Below are positions 1 to 10,509 of a DNA stretch of 64,000 nt, piece by piece. This DNA is from an uncultured Flavobacteriales bacterium (GTDB lineage: Bacteria; Bacteroidota; Bacteroidia; Flavobacteriales_G; Salibacteraceae), in contig CAJVZZ010000004.1 in NCBI GenBank assembly GCA_913020435.1, forward strand, positions 92,926 through 156,925, in the 5' to 3' direction. Under the pieces are notes generated by a model. That model was not told where the DNA came from. It did not search any database and was given only the letters and a program-made list of their open reading frames with translations. The position numbers were made by a program, and so were the translations under genes. How positions within the stretch are numbered: the first letter of the stretch is position 1; each line of letters starts with the position of its first letter.

Positions 1-2163
<2,163 letters not shown>

Positions 2164-2655
2164 ATGCTTATGAAAGCGGAATACAAACTTCAAATAGAAA
2201 GATCAAAATCAAACCGTAAAAAGGTCAAGGTTAAGCTGGATAGTTTAAAAACAAAAGCTTCAGAAGCGGTGGATAATCACATTCATCAATTACACGATAG
2301 AGCCTTCGAGAACATTGATTGTTTGCAATGTGCTAATTGCTGTAAAACCACTAGTCCAATTTTTGAGCAAGCAGATATTGATCGTATTTCTAAAAGTATA
2401 AAATTACCTGTGGGGAAATTTATCACCAGCTATTTACAAATGGATGAAGATGGTGATTTTGTTTTGCAATCAGCACCTTGTGCGTTTTTGAATACCGATA
2501 ACACCTGCAAGATTTATGATGTTCGACCAAAGGCGTGTGCCGAATACCCACATACGAATAGAAAGAAAATGAAAGAGATTTTGGATATTACTTTTGAAAA
2601 TGCCATGGTCTGCCCTGCGGTGAGCTTTATAACTGACCGAATTAAGTTGGATTAA
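2164..2655 (+). CDS. YkgJ-family cysteine cluster (zinc/iron-chelating) protein
   Basis: The 163-residue protein has a basic, helical first 45 residues, then the CxxCxxCC signature (Cys53, 56, 59, 60), followed by Cys106, Cys115 (NTCKIYD), Cys125 (RPKACAEYP) and Cys150. This spacing is that of the YkgJ/UPF0153 family, whose cysteines are thought to bind zinc or an Fe-S cluster; the molecular role is unknown. There is no signal peptide, so it is cytoplasmic. The start could be either ATG 2164 or ATG 2170, six bases later. Its 3' end overlaps by 14 bases the end of the convergent response-regulator gene, so the two mRNAs would be antisense at their tails. The family call is secure; the function is not. 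Confidence 0.85.
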   Translation: MLMKAEYKLQIERSKSNRKKVKVKLDSLKTKASEAVDNHIHQLHDRAFENIDCLQCANCCKTTSPIFEQADIDRISKSIKLPVGKFITSYLQMDEDGDFVLQSAPCAFLNTDNTCKIYDVRPKACAEYPHTNRKKMKEILDITFENAMVCPAVSFITDRIKLD

Positions 2656-3028
2656 TGTCCTTCTGAAGGAATTTTATTTTACTAATTGTTAGTGGTTTAG
2701 TAATAAAACCTTCTACTAATCCATGTTTTTCTGACCGGTTTATATCATCAGGACTAACCGAAGAGGTAAGCATAAATATTCTAGGTTTAAAATCATTGTA
2801 ATCCTGCGATAATAAATCTAGAAATTCCCAACCACCCATCAAAGGCATATTGATATCAAGAAAAATTACTTCAGGGAAACTAGCGTTTGAACTTAAAAAC
2901 TTTTCATTTGCTTCATGGCCATTTGTTGCAACCATTAAGTTTTTTGTTAGATTGGTTCTACCAATCAACTTGGTATTAATCAAGTTTTGAATAGGATCAT
3001 CGTCAATTAGAAGTATGCTCGAGTACAT
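2642..3028 (-). CDS. single-domain response regulator (CheY-like receiver)
   Basis: Starting at the ATG at 3028 gives a 128-residue receiver domain with nothing fused to it. An in-frame start at 3061 would add 11 non-conserved residues. The acidic pocket is Asp9-Asp10-Asp11 (ILLIDDDP), the phosphoacceptor is Asp58 (FLDINMP), and the switch and catalytic residues are Thr88 (MLTSS) and Lys111 (ITKP). All essential residues are present, so it should be phosphorylated. With no output domain it probably acts by protein-protein contact, as in CheY or as the partner of a hybrid kinase. No kinase gene is next to it. It converges on the Cys-cluster gene with a 14-base tail overlap. Confidence 0.85.
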   Translation of the reverse strand: MYSSILLIDDDPIQNLINTKLIGRTNLTKNLMVATNGHEANEKFLSSNASFPEVIFLDINMPLMGGWEFLDLLSQDYNDFKPRIFMLTSSVSPDDINRSEKHGLVEGFITKPLTISKIKFLQKDINPT

Positions 3029-3117
3029 TGTATGTTTGTGAGATTCTACACGAATATACAACGCTTGAGAAACATAAAAGTTGATAAATTTAAAAACTAC
3101 TTTTTCAGTTTAAATTC

Positions 3118-3126
3118 TACTTTTGC
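3118..3126 (+). promoter_or_regulatory. -7 promoter box upstream of the cobalamin riboswitch
   Basis: The bases TACTTTTGC match the Bacteroidota TAnnTTTG -7 consensus. Initiation a few bases later, near 3132, would place the whole riboswitch at the very 5' end of the transcript, which is what a transcription or translation control aptamer needs. Confidence 0.5.
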
Positions 3127-3129
3127 AGC

Positions 3130-3335
3130 GCTATTGGTTCTCAACTTGGAATTCACCAAGAAGAGTGAAAAGGGAATTCGGTGTAACTCCGATACTGTTC
3201 CCGCAGCTGTAAGGTTCTATAAAGGCTTTTGTCTACAGTCACTTCCGAGAAAAGGAGGGAAGATGCAAAAGTGAACCGAGTCAGAAGACCTGCCACCGGC
3301 TATTGTGCAAGGAAGTTCCGGGATAGGATAACCTT
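3130..3335 (+). promoter_or_regulatory. cobalamin (AdoCbl-type) riboswitch
   Basis: The segment shows the conserved cobalamin aptamer core: GGGAATTCGGTGTAA, ACTCCGATACTG, then TTCCCGCAGCTGTAAGG at about 3172-3214. Further on is the B12 box GAGTCAGAAGACCTGCC at 3278-3294. A variable peripheral hairpin (about 3236-3265) lies between them, as usual for the family. The aptamer ends just before the ATG at 3358, so ligand binding probably blocks translation or elongation into the four-gene operon that follows. High intracellular B12 should shut the operon off. An 80-residue reading frame across this element (3032-3274) is not a gene. Boundaries are approximate because no covariance model could be run. 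Confidence 0.93.
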
Positions 3336-3357
3336 CTAACTGTATTATTCATATAAA

Positions 3358-4884
3358 ATGAAGAAGAGAATTATTGGATCATTCCTAACCTTAGGATTGA
3401 TATGTGCTATTTCAATAGCAAAAGGACAAACAGTTTCAAATTTTGAAAACGTTTTGACTGGTGGAGATTCCACTTGGAACGGTTCAGATTTAAGCAGTGG
3501 AGTAGTAAACGGAGCAGGTTTCTTCCTTAACGATCATAATCCTAGATGGGGGAGTTGGAGTGGTTTTTCAATATCTAAAACCACAGATACCGTTACTGGA
3601 GGTTGGGCAAATCAGTATTCATCAATTTCTGGAAATGGAGCAAACAACTCAGCTGCATATGCGGTTTCCTACAGCAATTCAACTGTTATGTTTACACATT
3701 CTGCCGGTGGAGATTCTATTGAAGGATTGAGTATTAACAATTCAACCTACGCATACAGAAACATGCAAACAGGAGATGCATTCACAAAGAAATTTGGAGG
3801 AACGACGGGCAACGACCCTGATTTCCTTACAGTTACTTTTTTTGGTTATGGTGCTGATTACGAGCTGACTGATAGTGTTGTTTTCTACTTGGCAGACTTT
3901 AGGGATGCGAATAATGCCAATGATTATTTGGTAAAAGATTGGACATGGGTAGACCTGTCTTCTTTAGGCCGTATCCGATATTTAGATATGGAGTTTAACT
4001 CTTCTGATGTAGGTCAATTTGGGATTAATACACCTACTTACGCTTGTATCGATAGCCTAGTTTATAAAAACTCTTCAACTTTATTTCAACCTTTAGCCTC
4101 AGAGCTTGATTATCAAGTTGGTTATAATTCTGCAGTTGCTAATTATAATGTTACTAAACACAGTTTAAATCCTGGTAATACAGTTGCTGCTTTAACTGCA
4201 ACACTTGTTGATCAGCCTAGTAATGGAAAGGCGGTTTTGATAAATGATTCATTGATCTCTTACAAACCAACTGCTAGTTTTAATGGATACGATACTGTTT
4301 GGTTTTCGATTTGTAATCAGGGAAACATCTGTGATACAAGTTGGATTGAATTTTTGGTTAATGATGCTCCAATTGCTGCTAACGATACTTTTACTAGAGG
4401 TGGAGACGGGGTGCTTGAATTGGATATCTTGGCTAACGATTGGGATGAGCAAATCGCTAACTTAAGAGTCAGTTTATTGGATACTACAAAAAATGGCAAT
4501 GTATCTATAGTTGCCAATAAACTAGAATACATAGCGAATACCGATTTTGAAGGTTTAGATACTTGTAGTTACCTCATTTGCGATCTTTATGGGTATTGTG
4601 ATACTGGCTATGTGTATATGAAGATTCAGAATGTAGTAGGTGTCTCTGAGATTTCTATTCGTTCAATTTCATTTTATCCTAATCCAACTAACGGTATTGT
4701 TAGAATTAGTGGGTTATCTGATGAAATTAGTGCTGTCAAGGTTATCAATATTCGTGGAGAAGCCATCGAAATTCCTTTGAATACTAAAAATGAAGTAGAT
4801 TTATCAGACGCTAGCAGTGGTGTTTATTTTATGACTGTAACAACGTCGAACAAAACGATAACCAAGCGCATTATTAAACTGTGA
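3358..4884 (+). CDS. DUF4465-type T9SS-exported surface protein, probable B12-binding protein
   Basis: This 508-residue protein has a signal peptide ending near residue 24 (ISIAKGQ). A DUF4465-like jelly-roll domain follows at about 25-235 (NFENVLTGGDSTWNGSDLSS, FFLNDHNPRWGSWSGFSIS, GGWANQYSSISG). Two Ig/cadherin-like segments span about 245-420 (NGYDTVWFSICN, LDILANDWDEQ), and a type A T9SS sorting domain covers about 435-508 (FYPNPTNG, GVYFMTV, KRIIKL). As the first gene after the cobalamin riboswitch it is almost certainly part of B12 acquisition. DUF4465 proteins in gut Bacteroides B12 loci have been described as surface B12 binders (BtuH), to my recollection. Here export by T9SS would replace lipid anchoring. 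The stop overlaps the next start (GTGA). B12 binding is inferred. Confidence 0.85.
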   Translation: MKKRIIGSFLTLGLICAISIAKGQTVSNFENVLTGGDSTWNGSDLSSGVVNGAGFFLNDHNPRWGSWSGFSISKTTDTVTGGWANQYSSISGNGANNSAAYAVSYSNSTVMFTHSAGGDSIEGLSINNSTYAYRNMQTGDAFTKKFGGTTGNDPDFLTVTFFGYGADYELTDSVVFYLADFRDANNANDYLVKDWTWVDLSSLGRIRYLDMEFNSSDVGQFGINTPTYACIDSLVYKNSSTLFQPLASELDYQVGYNSAVANYNVTKHSLNPGNTVAALTATLVDQPSNGKAVLINDSLISYKPTASFNGYDTVWFSICNQGNICDTSWIEFLVNDAPIAANDTFTRGGDGVLELDILANDWDEQIANLRVSLLDTTKNGNVSIVANKLEYIANTDFEGLDTCSYLICDLYGYCDTGYVYMKIQNVVGVSEISIRSISFYPNPTNGIVRISGLSDEISAVKVINIRGEAIEIPLNTKNEVDLSDASSGVYFMTVTTSNKTITKRIIKL

Positions 4885-5864
4885 AGTTATTAATAGCATT
4901 TTTTGGACTTTTTTGCTCCGTAGGACTTTCCTACGGGCAAGGTCCTTATGCTCCTAATTCAGAAACAGCAGGCACTGATGCTTTGCACTATACTAATAAC
5001 AAGTTCATATCGTGGGCTTCAGATATTAAGGTAATTCGCGGATATCAGGATATAGCAAACAAGTTTCTTGGTACAGTCAACTTTGGCGAACCTATAAATG
5101 CTGTTGGAATGAGTAACAAAAGTGTTGTCAGTCTTGGTGATAGTGGTGTGGCTACTGTTTATTTTGAAGGGTATGTTTTAAATAAATCAGGTCCGGATTT
5201 CGCTGTTTTTGAAAACAGCTTTAATCATGAGTTTTTGGAATTGGCTTTTGTTGAAGTTAGTAAGGATGGAACAAATTTTATACGTTTCCCAGCTTCTAGT
5301 GAAACCAGTTCAGTTACTCAGGTCGGTTCCTTTGATTTGTTAGATGCTACCAATATTGACAATTTAGCGGGCAAATACAAAGTCCAATATGGAACGCCAT
5401 TTGATTTAGACGATATTGGCATGGATTCCATACGTTATATCCGGATTGTGGATGTTGTGGGAAGTATCGATTCTACAATTGGTTCAAAAGACGCTAAAGG
5501 TCGAATGATAAATGATCCATATCCAACCGATTTTCAAAACAATGGATTTTATACTGGAGGCTTTGATTTAGAGTCTGTTGGTTTGATTAATTACGAAGGT
5601 GAGATCTTCCTGGGAACTAATGAATTATCGGTACAAAAATCGAGAGTAAAAGTATATCCAAATCCTGCGATTTCTGCTTTAACGATTACAGTTGAAAAAC
5701 AATCTGAAATTCAAATTCACGATATAAGTGGAAAATTGTGGTTTTCTCAGAGTATTAACTTCGGGTCTAATAACTTAGAATTAAGTGATTTGCCTCGAGG
5801 TTTGTATTCAATTTCTGTCCTAAACGAAGAGGAACATTTTGTTTCAAAATTGGTATTGCAATAG
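4881..5864 (+). CDS. T9SS-exported surface protein of the B12 operon, function unknown
   Basis: The protein has 327 residues and starts at a GTG that overlaps the previous stop (GTGA), a sign of translational coupling. A signal peptide runs to about residue 19 (GLSYGQ). A globular region of about 230 residues follows, with GPDFAVFENSF, LAFVEVSKDGTNF and IRYIRIVDVVGS. These motifs are typical of proteins annotated only as cell surface protein in Bacteroidota B12 loci. The C terminus is a type A T9SS sorting domain (VYPNPAISALTI, PRGLYSISV, KLVLQ). It should end up on the outer face of the cell beside the TonB receptor and its partners. The repeated family context with B12 riboswitches suggests a cobalamin or corrinoid ligand, but that is inference. 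Confidence 0.8.
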   Translation: MKLLIAFFGLFCSVGLSYGQGPYAPNSETAGTDALHYTNNKFISWASDIKVIRGYQDIANKFLGTVNFGEPINAVGMSNKSVVSLGDSGVATVYFEGYVLNKSGPDFAVFENSFNHEFLELAFVEVSKDGTNFIRFPASSETSSVTQVGSFDLLDATNIDNLAGKYKVQYGTPFDLDDIGMDSIRYIRIVDVVGSIDSTIGSKDAKGRMINDPYPTDFQNNGFYTGGFDLESVGLINYEGEIFLGTNELSVQKSRVKVYPNPAISALTITVEKQSEIQIHDISGKLWFSQSINFGSNNLELSDLPRGLYSISVLNEEEHFVSKLVLQ

Positions 5865-7731
5865 CCTAAGCAAGGCAACACTTTGTATTGGTCTGCTTTT
5901 CGGCAGCCAAGTAGGTCTATTTGCACAAAACGATACCGTTATATCTTCCAGCCTGAATGAATTCGAAGTGTTGGGTCAGATTAAACCTGATCCGGTATTT
6001 AAGAATTTGGTATTGGATACCAGTTTGATTGAGGCAATGCCAGCCTTTTCAATTGATCAAATTTTGAAATATCAAACCAATTTGTACGTCCGAGATTATG
6101 GTTCTGGAGCATTGAGTTCGGTATCTTTTCGCGGCTATAGTTCGCGACATACTGCAGTTTTTTGGGAAGATATGCCAGTTAGCAGTAGTATGAACAAAAC
6201 GTTCGACGGCGGATTGTTTCCTACGTTCATGACCGAAGAAGTCTCTATTCAGTATGGTGCTGCTGGAATGATAAATGGGTCTGGTGGATTGGGTGGAACC
6301 TTGAAATTCAATGCTAATCCAGATTTTAAAAAAGATGAAGTCTTGAAGTTTGAGCAATCAATTTCAACTGTAAACAATGCTTCAACGGGAATAATGTATC
6401 GTCGTTCCAATGATAAGTTTGTGACCTCGACTCATTTTACCGCACAATATGGGGCCAATGAATTCTCTTATCAGAACCCCAGTGGGCAAGAGGTGTTGAA
6501 ACAACGAATGTTTGGTGCAGGAAATCAAATTATATCAGGGCAGCAGAAATTCGCGTGGAAATTGAAGAAAAATGGTGTCTTAAAATGGAATTCCTTTCTG
6601 CAGTTGGGAGAACGTCGATTGCCGCACTCGACATATCAGAAACTAGTTACTGAGACGCAAAAAGACAAAACACTCTTGTCGAATCTGAATTATTCTAAAC
6701 AATTTGGAACAACTCAGCTAAAGGCCGTTGCTGGGTTTAAAGCCAGTGAATTACAATACCAGAATGATGCAATAGGTATAAATGATATAGGATCAGAACG
6801 GAATGCTTTTGCTCAATTTAGAGTGAAGTATTGGTTGTTTCAAAATCTGAAAATGGAAAATGCAGTGTTGTACAATCACTCTTTTGCAAATCACCCTGAG
6901 TATAATGGTTGGCAACAGCAAATAGACTTGCAGCACATTCAGCAAGCATCCTACGAGTGTAAGCAATGGCTGTTTCATGGGCTAATCAAAACACAAGTAA
7001 TCGACGATAATTTTCTTCCTGTATTGCCTTCTTTGGGAGCGAGATGGAAGTCTGAGAAATCGTGGTTGGTAGTTAAAGGAAACGGAGCCTATCACGCTAT
7101 GGCTCCTTCTTTAAATGATCTGTATTGGAGTGTGGGTGGGAATCCGGACTTAAAGTCAGAGAAGGGTTGGACGAGTGAGTTTAGTCTGAGTTCGGAAAGA
7201 GATACGGGTTTCAATTATAGTATTACAGGTTTTTTAAGCAGTATAGAAAATCGTATTTTGTGGCAGCCGCAGTTGAGTGGAGTATGGATTGCTAGTAACG
7301 TATCGAGTGTTACAAATACTGGAATCGAATCATCAATCTCCTATAAAAAGCTACTGTGGAATGCGGTTAAAAGTAACGTTATTTTGAATTACAGCTATAA
7401 TTCTGCTTTAGATAGTGCCGGGAATCAATTGGCCTATATTCCATCGCAAAGAGTGTCAATGCAAGGTCTGTTGGAATGGCGAAATATTGGAATTACTTAT
7501 GGCCATCGCTTTACCGAAAAACGCTTTTTGAATAACTTTAATACCGCCTATTTACCTTCGTTTTTTAATGCAACTGCAGGAGTGAACTACACCTTGGATA
7601 CTGGTAAAGAAGGGCGTTTGGTTTTGGGTTGTCAGGTGGATAATTTATACAACGAACCTTATCAAGAAGTTGCAAATCGACCGATGCCAAATCGTTACTT
7701 TATTTTTAACGTAAAATTCATTAAATCATGA
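5839..7731 (+). CDS. btuB: TonB-dependent outer-membrane receptor, probable cobalamin transporter
   Basis: The 630-residue protein begins with a signal peptide ending at LFAQ (about residue 30). A plug domain follows (SVSFRGYSSRHTAVFWEDMP, VSIQYGAAGMINGSGGLGG) and then a beta-barrel of about 480 residues ending in an aromatic strand (YFIFNVKFIKS). There is no N-terminal CarbopepD repeat, so it is a compact BtuB-size receptor rather than a SusC type. The only ATG/GTG/TTG start giving the full signal peptide is TTG 5839, which overlaps the previous gene by 26 bases; the next gene overlaps its stop (ATGA). With the riboswitch upstream, the likely substrate is cobalamin moved across the outer membrane with TonB energy. 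No SusD partner or inner-membrane BtuCD genes are in the window. Confidence 0.85.
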   Translation: MFQNWYCNSLSKATLCIGLLFGSQVGLFAQNDTVISSSLNEFEVLGQIKPDPVFKNLVLDTSLIEAMPAFSIDQILKYQTNLYVRDYGSGALSSVSFRGYSSRHTAVFWEDMPVSSSMNKTFDGGLFPTFMTEEVSIQYGAAGMINGSGGLGGTLKFNANPDFKKDEVLKFEQSISTVNNASTGIMYRRSNDKFVTSTHFTAQYGANEFSYQNPSGQEVLKQRMFGAGNQIISGQQKFAWKLKKNGVLKWNSFLQLGERRLPHSTYQKLVTETQKDKTLLSNLNYSKQFGTTQLKAVAGFKASELQYQNDAIGINDIGSERNAFAQFRVKYWLFQNLKMENAVLYNHSFANHPEYNGWQQQIDLQHIQQASYECKQWLFHGLIKTQVIDDNFLPVLPSLGARWKSEKSWLVVKGNGAYHAMAPSLNDLYWSVGGNPDLKSEKGWTSEFSLSSERDTGFNYSITGFLSSIENRILWQPQLSGVWIASNVSSVTNTGIESSISYKKLLWNAVKSNVILNYSYNSALDSAGNQLAYIPSQRVSMQGLLEWRNIGITYGHRFTEKRFLNNFNTAYLPSFFNATAGVNYTLDTGKEGRLVLGCQVDNLYNEPYQEVANRPMPNRYFIFNVKFIKS

Positions 7732-8774
7732 GGTTGTGTGTTTTACTTACAGTGACACTTGTGGTTTTTTCCTGCAAGAAAGACAAACCTTTTGATCCTC
7801 AATACTTAGTGGAAGAGGTTACTGAGGTTGATACTAATGCAACCCATATATTTATTATCAATGAAGGGAATTTTACCTTTTCAAATGCATCGGTCACAGA
7901 CTACGTAATTGAAACAGCAACAACCCGTCAAACTGCCTTCCAGCAGTCCAATGTAAATGCCTTGGGAGATGTCGCTCAATCGTTGTTGATTCATAAAAAA
8001 ACAGGATATCTTTTTGTCAATAATTCCAATGAGGTTGTAAAAGTATCCTTGCCAAGTATAAAAGTTCAAACTAGAGCGGCCATTCAAAGCCCGAGGTACG
8101 GTCTCATTACTTCGAATGGGGAGTTGTGGGTAACCTCACTCAACAAAAAAGACGTTTTCGTTTTGGATACATCGGACTTAAAAATCACGAAAACATTAGA
8201 AGCCTCTGATTGGTTGGAGGAGTTGGTGGAAGTCGATAATCATGTATTCGCTTGTAACGTCAATGAAAATACAGTGGATGTCTACTCACTCGAAGGAAAC
8301 AAGATACAATCAATAGCAGTAGGAAAGCAGCCACAGAGTATCGTTCTAGATAGTGACGGAATGCTTTGGGTATTGTGTGATGGTGGTTTTAATCCTAGGG
8401 ATAGAGAAAAATCTCGACTGCTTAGAATCGATCCAATTTCATTTTCAATAACTTTTAATTATGAGTTTGAGGATATTGAACATTCGCCTACACGTCTGAA
8501 TTACAATGTAACTAACCAAAGACTTTACTTTATCAACCGAGCGGTTTATTCAATTGCTGTTGATTTGAGTGAAACAATCCCAAGTGAAATATTCAAACAG
8601 GAGGGGGCTAATTTCTATGGGTTAGGTATAGATGCTCAATCTGGAAATGTTATAGTTACGGACGCCAAGGATTACAGCAAGAAAGGGATAGCTTATGTTT
8701 TAGATCCTTCAGGTCGATTATTGTACGACTTTGAAACGGGAGTTATTCCGCAGGATGTTGTGGTTTATAAATAG
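7728..8774 (+). CDS. YncE-like beta-propeller lipoprotein, BtuG-like B12-binding candidate
   Basis: This 348-residue protein has a lipoprotein signal with lipobox VFSC at residues 13-16, followed by KKDKPFDP. Such a charged stretch after the Cys often goes with surface export in Bacteroidota. The rest is repeated propeller-blade sequence: GYLFVNNSNEVVKVSLPS, GELWVTSLNKKDVFVLDTS, VFACNVNENTVDVYSL, GMLWVLCDGG. Gut Bacteroides carry BtuG, a seven-bladed surface lipoprotein that binds B12 tightly and caps the BtuB receptor. The fold type, size and operon position here fit that role. The start overlaps the receptor stop. B12 binding itself is inferred from context and fold, as the ligand residues cannot be checked here. 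Confidence 0.8.
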   Translation: MRLCVLLTVTLVVFSCKKDKPFDPQYLVEEVTEVDTNATHIFIINEGNFTFSNASVTDYVIETATTRQTAFQQSNVNALGDVAQSLLIHKKTGYLFVNNSNEVVKVSLPSIKVQTRAAIQSPRYGLITSNGELWVTSLNKKDVFVLDTSDLKITKTLEASDWLEELVEVDNHVFACNVNENTVDVYSLEGNKIQSIAVGKQPQSIVLDSDGMLWVLCDGGFNPRDREKSRLLRIDPISFSITFNYEFEDIEHSPTRLNYNVTNQRLYFINRAVYSIAVDLSETIPSEIFKQEGANFYGLGIDAQSGNVIVTDAKDYSKKGIAYVLDPSGRLLYDFETGVIPQDVVVYK

Positions 8775-8835
8775 AAGTCTGTGTTTTGTACTTGTAATGA
8801 ATAAATATTCAATCACAGTCTTATTTATTAACTTC

Positions 8836-8972
8836 AACCTGAATTTATTTCAGGTTCTCCTTAACTAGGAACGCAGGTAGAGATGCTGAAACGAGTTCAG
8901 CATGACACCAGATAATTAAGGTTGTGCTGCTTTTAACAATCGTCATCCTAAATTCATTTCAGGTCTTCCTTA
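8836..8972. repeat. palindromic intergenic repeat (TTCAG family), one full and one degraded copy
   Basis: The 344-base gap between the B12 operon and the thiolase holds a palindrome CCTGAATTTATTTCAGG (8838-8854) and, 28 bases on, the inverted pair ATGCTGAA/TTCAGCAT (8883-8903) followed by GACA. A degraded copy starts at 8941 (CGTCATCCTAAATTCATTT). The same unit recurs at 13083 and 14796. It resembles a mobile REP/MITE-like intergenic element. No terminator with a T-run is seen after the operon, so the hairpins may serve that purpose. Confidence 0.6.
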
Positions 8973-9113
8973 ACGTGGAAGCCGTTAATAGATAATGAAT
9001 ATAGCATCACTCACTACAATAAGAAAAGAGTAGAATTCTTACTGATAAATGACCCTTTGGTTAAACATTCCAAAACGTCAATTTTGATACTTAAATCAAG
9101 TTATCACTTTCCT

Positions 9114-9121
9114 TACTTTTG
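9114..9121 (+). promoter_or_regulatory. -7 promoter box of the thiolase gene
   Basis: TACTTTTG matches TAnnTTTG. Initiation near 9128 would leave a leader of about 15 bases before the ATG at 9143. A possible upstream in-frame start at 9119 would lie inside the promoter box, so 9143 is preferred. Confidence 0.5.
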
Positions 9122-9142
9122 GATTCTCAAAAATCTATAACT

Positions 9143-10318
9143 ATGAAGGAAGTGTATATCGTATCAGCCGTAAGAACTCCAATCGGAAGTTTTATGGGAA
9201 GTTTATCTACCGTTCCTGCTCCAAAACTAGGAGCTGCAGCTATCAAAGGCGCACTGGAAAAGAGTGGAATTGATCCTAAGATTATCGATGAGGTAATAAT
9301 GGGTAACGTAATGTCTGCCAATCTGGGCCAAGCTCCTGCGCGTCAAGCTGCAATGTTTGCTGGATTGGATCAAGACGTTCCTTGTACTACGGTAAATAAA
9401 GTTTGTGCTTCAGGAATGAAGGCAATTGCAATGGCTGCTCAAAGCATTAAAGCTGGTGATAACGAAGTTGTTGTTGCAGGTGGCATGGAAAATATGAGTT
9501 CAGTTCCTCATTACATGCAAGCTAGAAACGGCGTTAAATTGGGTAATATCAATATGATTGACGGAATGGTTAAAGATGGCCTTACCGACGTTTATAACGA
9601 TACGCACATGGGCGTTTGTGCTGATATGTGCGCTAAGGAATACGGATTCTCTAGAGAAGATCAAGACAACTTTGCAATTGACTCTTACAAAAAGTCTGCT
9701 GCTGCTTGGGAAGCTGGAAAATTTAACGACGAAATTGTACCTGTGGAAGTTCCACAAAGAAGAGGTGATGCAGTTATCGTAAATAAAGACGAAGAGTATG
9801 CTAACGTAAGAATGGATAAGATTCCAGCTTTACGTCCTGCATTCCAAAAAGAAGGAACAGTTACAGCAGCAAATGCTTCAACATTGAATGACGGTGCTTC
9901 TGCATTGGTTTTAGCAAGCGGCGAAGCAGTTAAAAAATACGGTTTGACTCCTTTGGCAAAAGTTACTTCTTATGCTGATGCGGCACAGGCTCCAGAATGG
10001 TTTACAACGGCTCCTTCTAAAGCAATTCCAATTGCCTTAGGAAAAGTGGGTTTATCTACTGCTGATGTTGATTACTGGGAATTGAACGAAGCGTTCTCTG
10101 TAGTTGGTTTAGCGAATACTAAAGAGTTGGGATTAGATCCTGCTAAGGTTGACGTTAACGGTGGTGCTGTTTCATTGGGTCACCCACTTGGAAATTCTGG
10201 TTCTAGAATCATTGTAACCTTGATTAACGTGTTGAAACAAAACAACGGGAAATACGGTGGTGCAGGTATTTGTAACGGAGGCGGTGGTGCTTCTGCTATG
10301 ATTATCGAGAACGTATAG
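9143..10318 (+). CDS. acetyl-CoA C-acetyltransferase (thiolase)
   Basis: From ATG 9143 the protein is 391 residues (MKEVYIVSAVRTPIGSFMGS), the normal thiolase length. The nucleophile is Cys88 (VNKVCASGMKA). The C-terminal catalytic residues are His347 (SLGHPLGNSG) and Cys377 (GICNGGGGASAM). It condenses two acetyl-CoA to acetoacetyl-CoA or, in the reverse sense, cleaves 3-ketoacyl-CoA. Direction and chain length cannot be read from sequence. It is a single-gene unit with a -7 box in front and an intrinsic terminator behind. A decayed copy of its last codons plus the same terminator occurs 2.6 kb downstream, which shows that a second copy once existed. Confidence 0.95.
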   Translation: MKEVYIVSAVRTPIGSFMGSLSTVPAPKLGAAAIKGALEKSGIDPKIIDEVIMGNVMSANLGQAPARQAAMFAGLDQDVPCTTVNKVCASGMKAIAMAAQSIKAGDNEVVVAGGMENMSSVPHYMQARNGVKLGNINMIDGMVKDGLTDVYNDTHMGVCADMCAKEYGFSREDQDNFAIDSYKKSAAAWEAGKFNDEIVPVEVPQRRGDAVIVNKDEEYANVRMDKIPALRPAFQKEGTVTAANASTLNDGASALVLASGEAVKKYGLTPLAKVTSYADAAQAPEWFTTAPSKAIPIALGKVGLSTADVDYWELNEAFSVVGLANTKELGLDPAKVDVNGGAVSLGHPLGNSGSRIIVTLINVLKQNNGKYGGAGICNGGGGASAMIIENV

Positions 10319-10340
10319 AAATACAAAACATATTGAATTG

Positions 10341-10373
10341 AAAAAGCCTCGAGGAATCGGGGCTTTTTTTTTG
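10341..10373 (+). terminator. intrinsic terminator of the thiolase gene
   Basis: The hairpin AAGCCTCG / CGGGGCTT (one T-G wobble) with a six-base loop is followed by nine Ts. It starts 22 bases after the thiolase stop. The same hairpin is repeated at 13008-13042 after the decayed thiolase copy. Confidence 0.85.
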
Positions 10374-10509
10374 TAATTGATTTTGTGCCTCATTAAATTT
10401 AAGGGTCATTAATAGTCAATTTTTAAATTGACTATTCTAAAGAAGGATTTGGATCTTATTAGCGTCAAAACGACTATAAACATTCTGTTTACAATAAATA
10501 AATCCGAAT

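Noticed and set aside
3032..3274. 80-residue plus-strand ORF upstream of the B12 operon
   Set aside because: It runs through the cobalamin riboswitch and its promoter; the conserved bases are explained by RNA structure.
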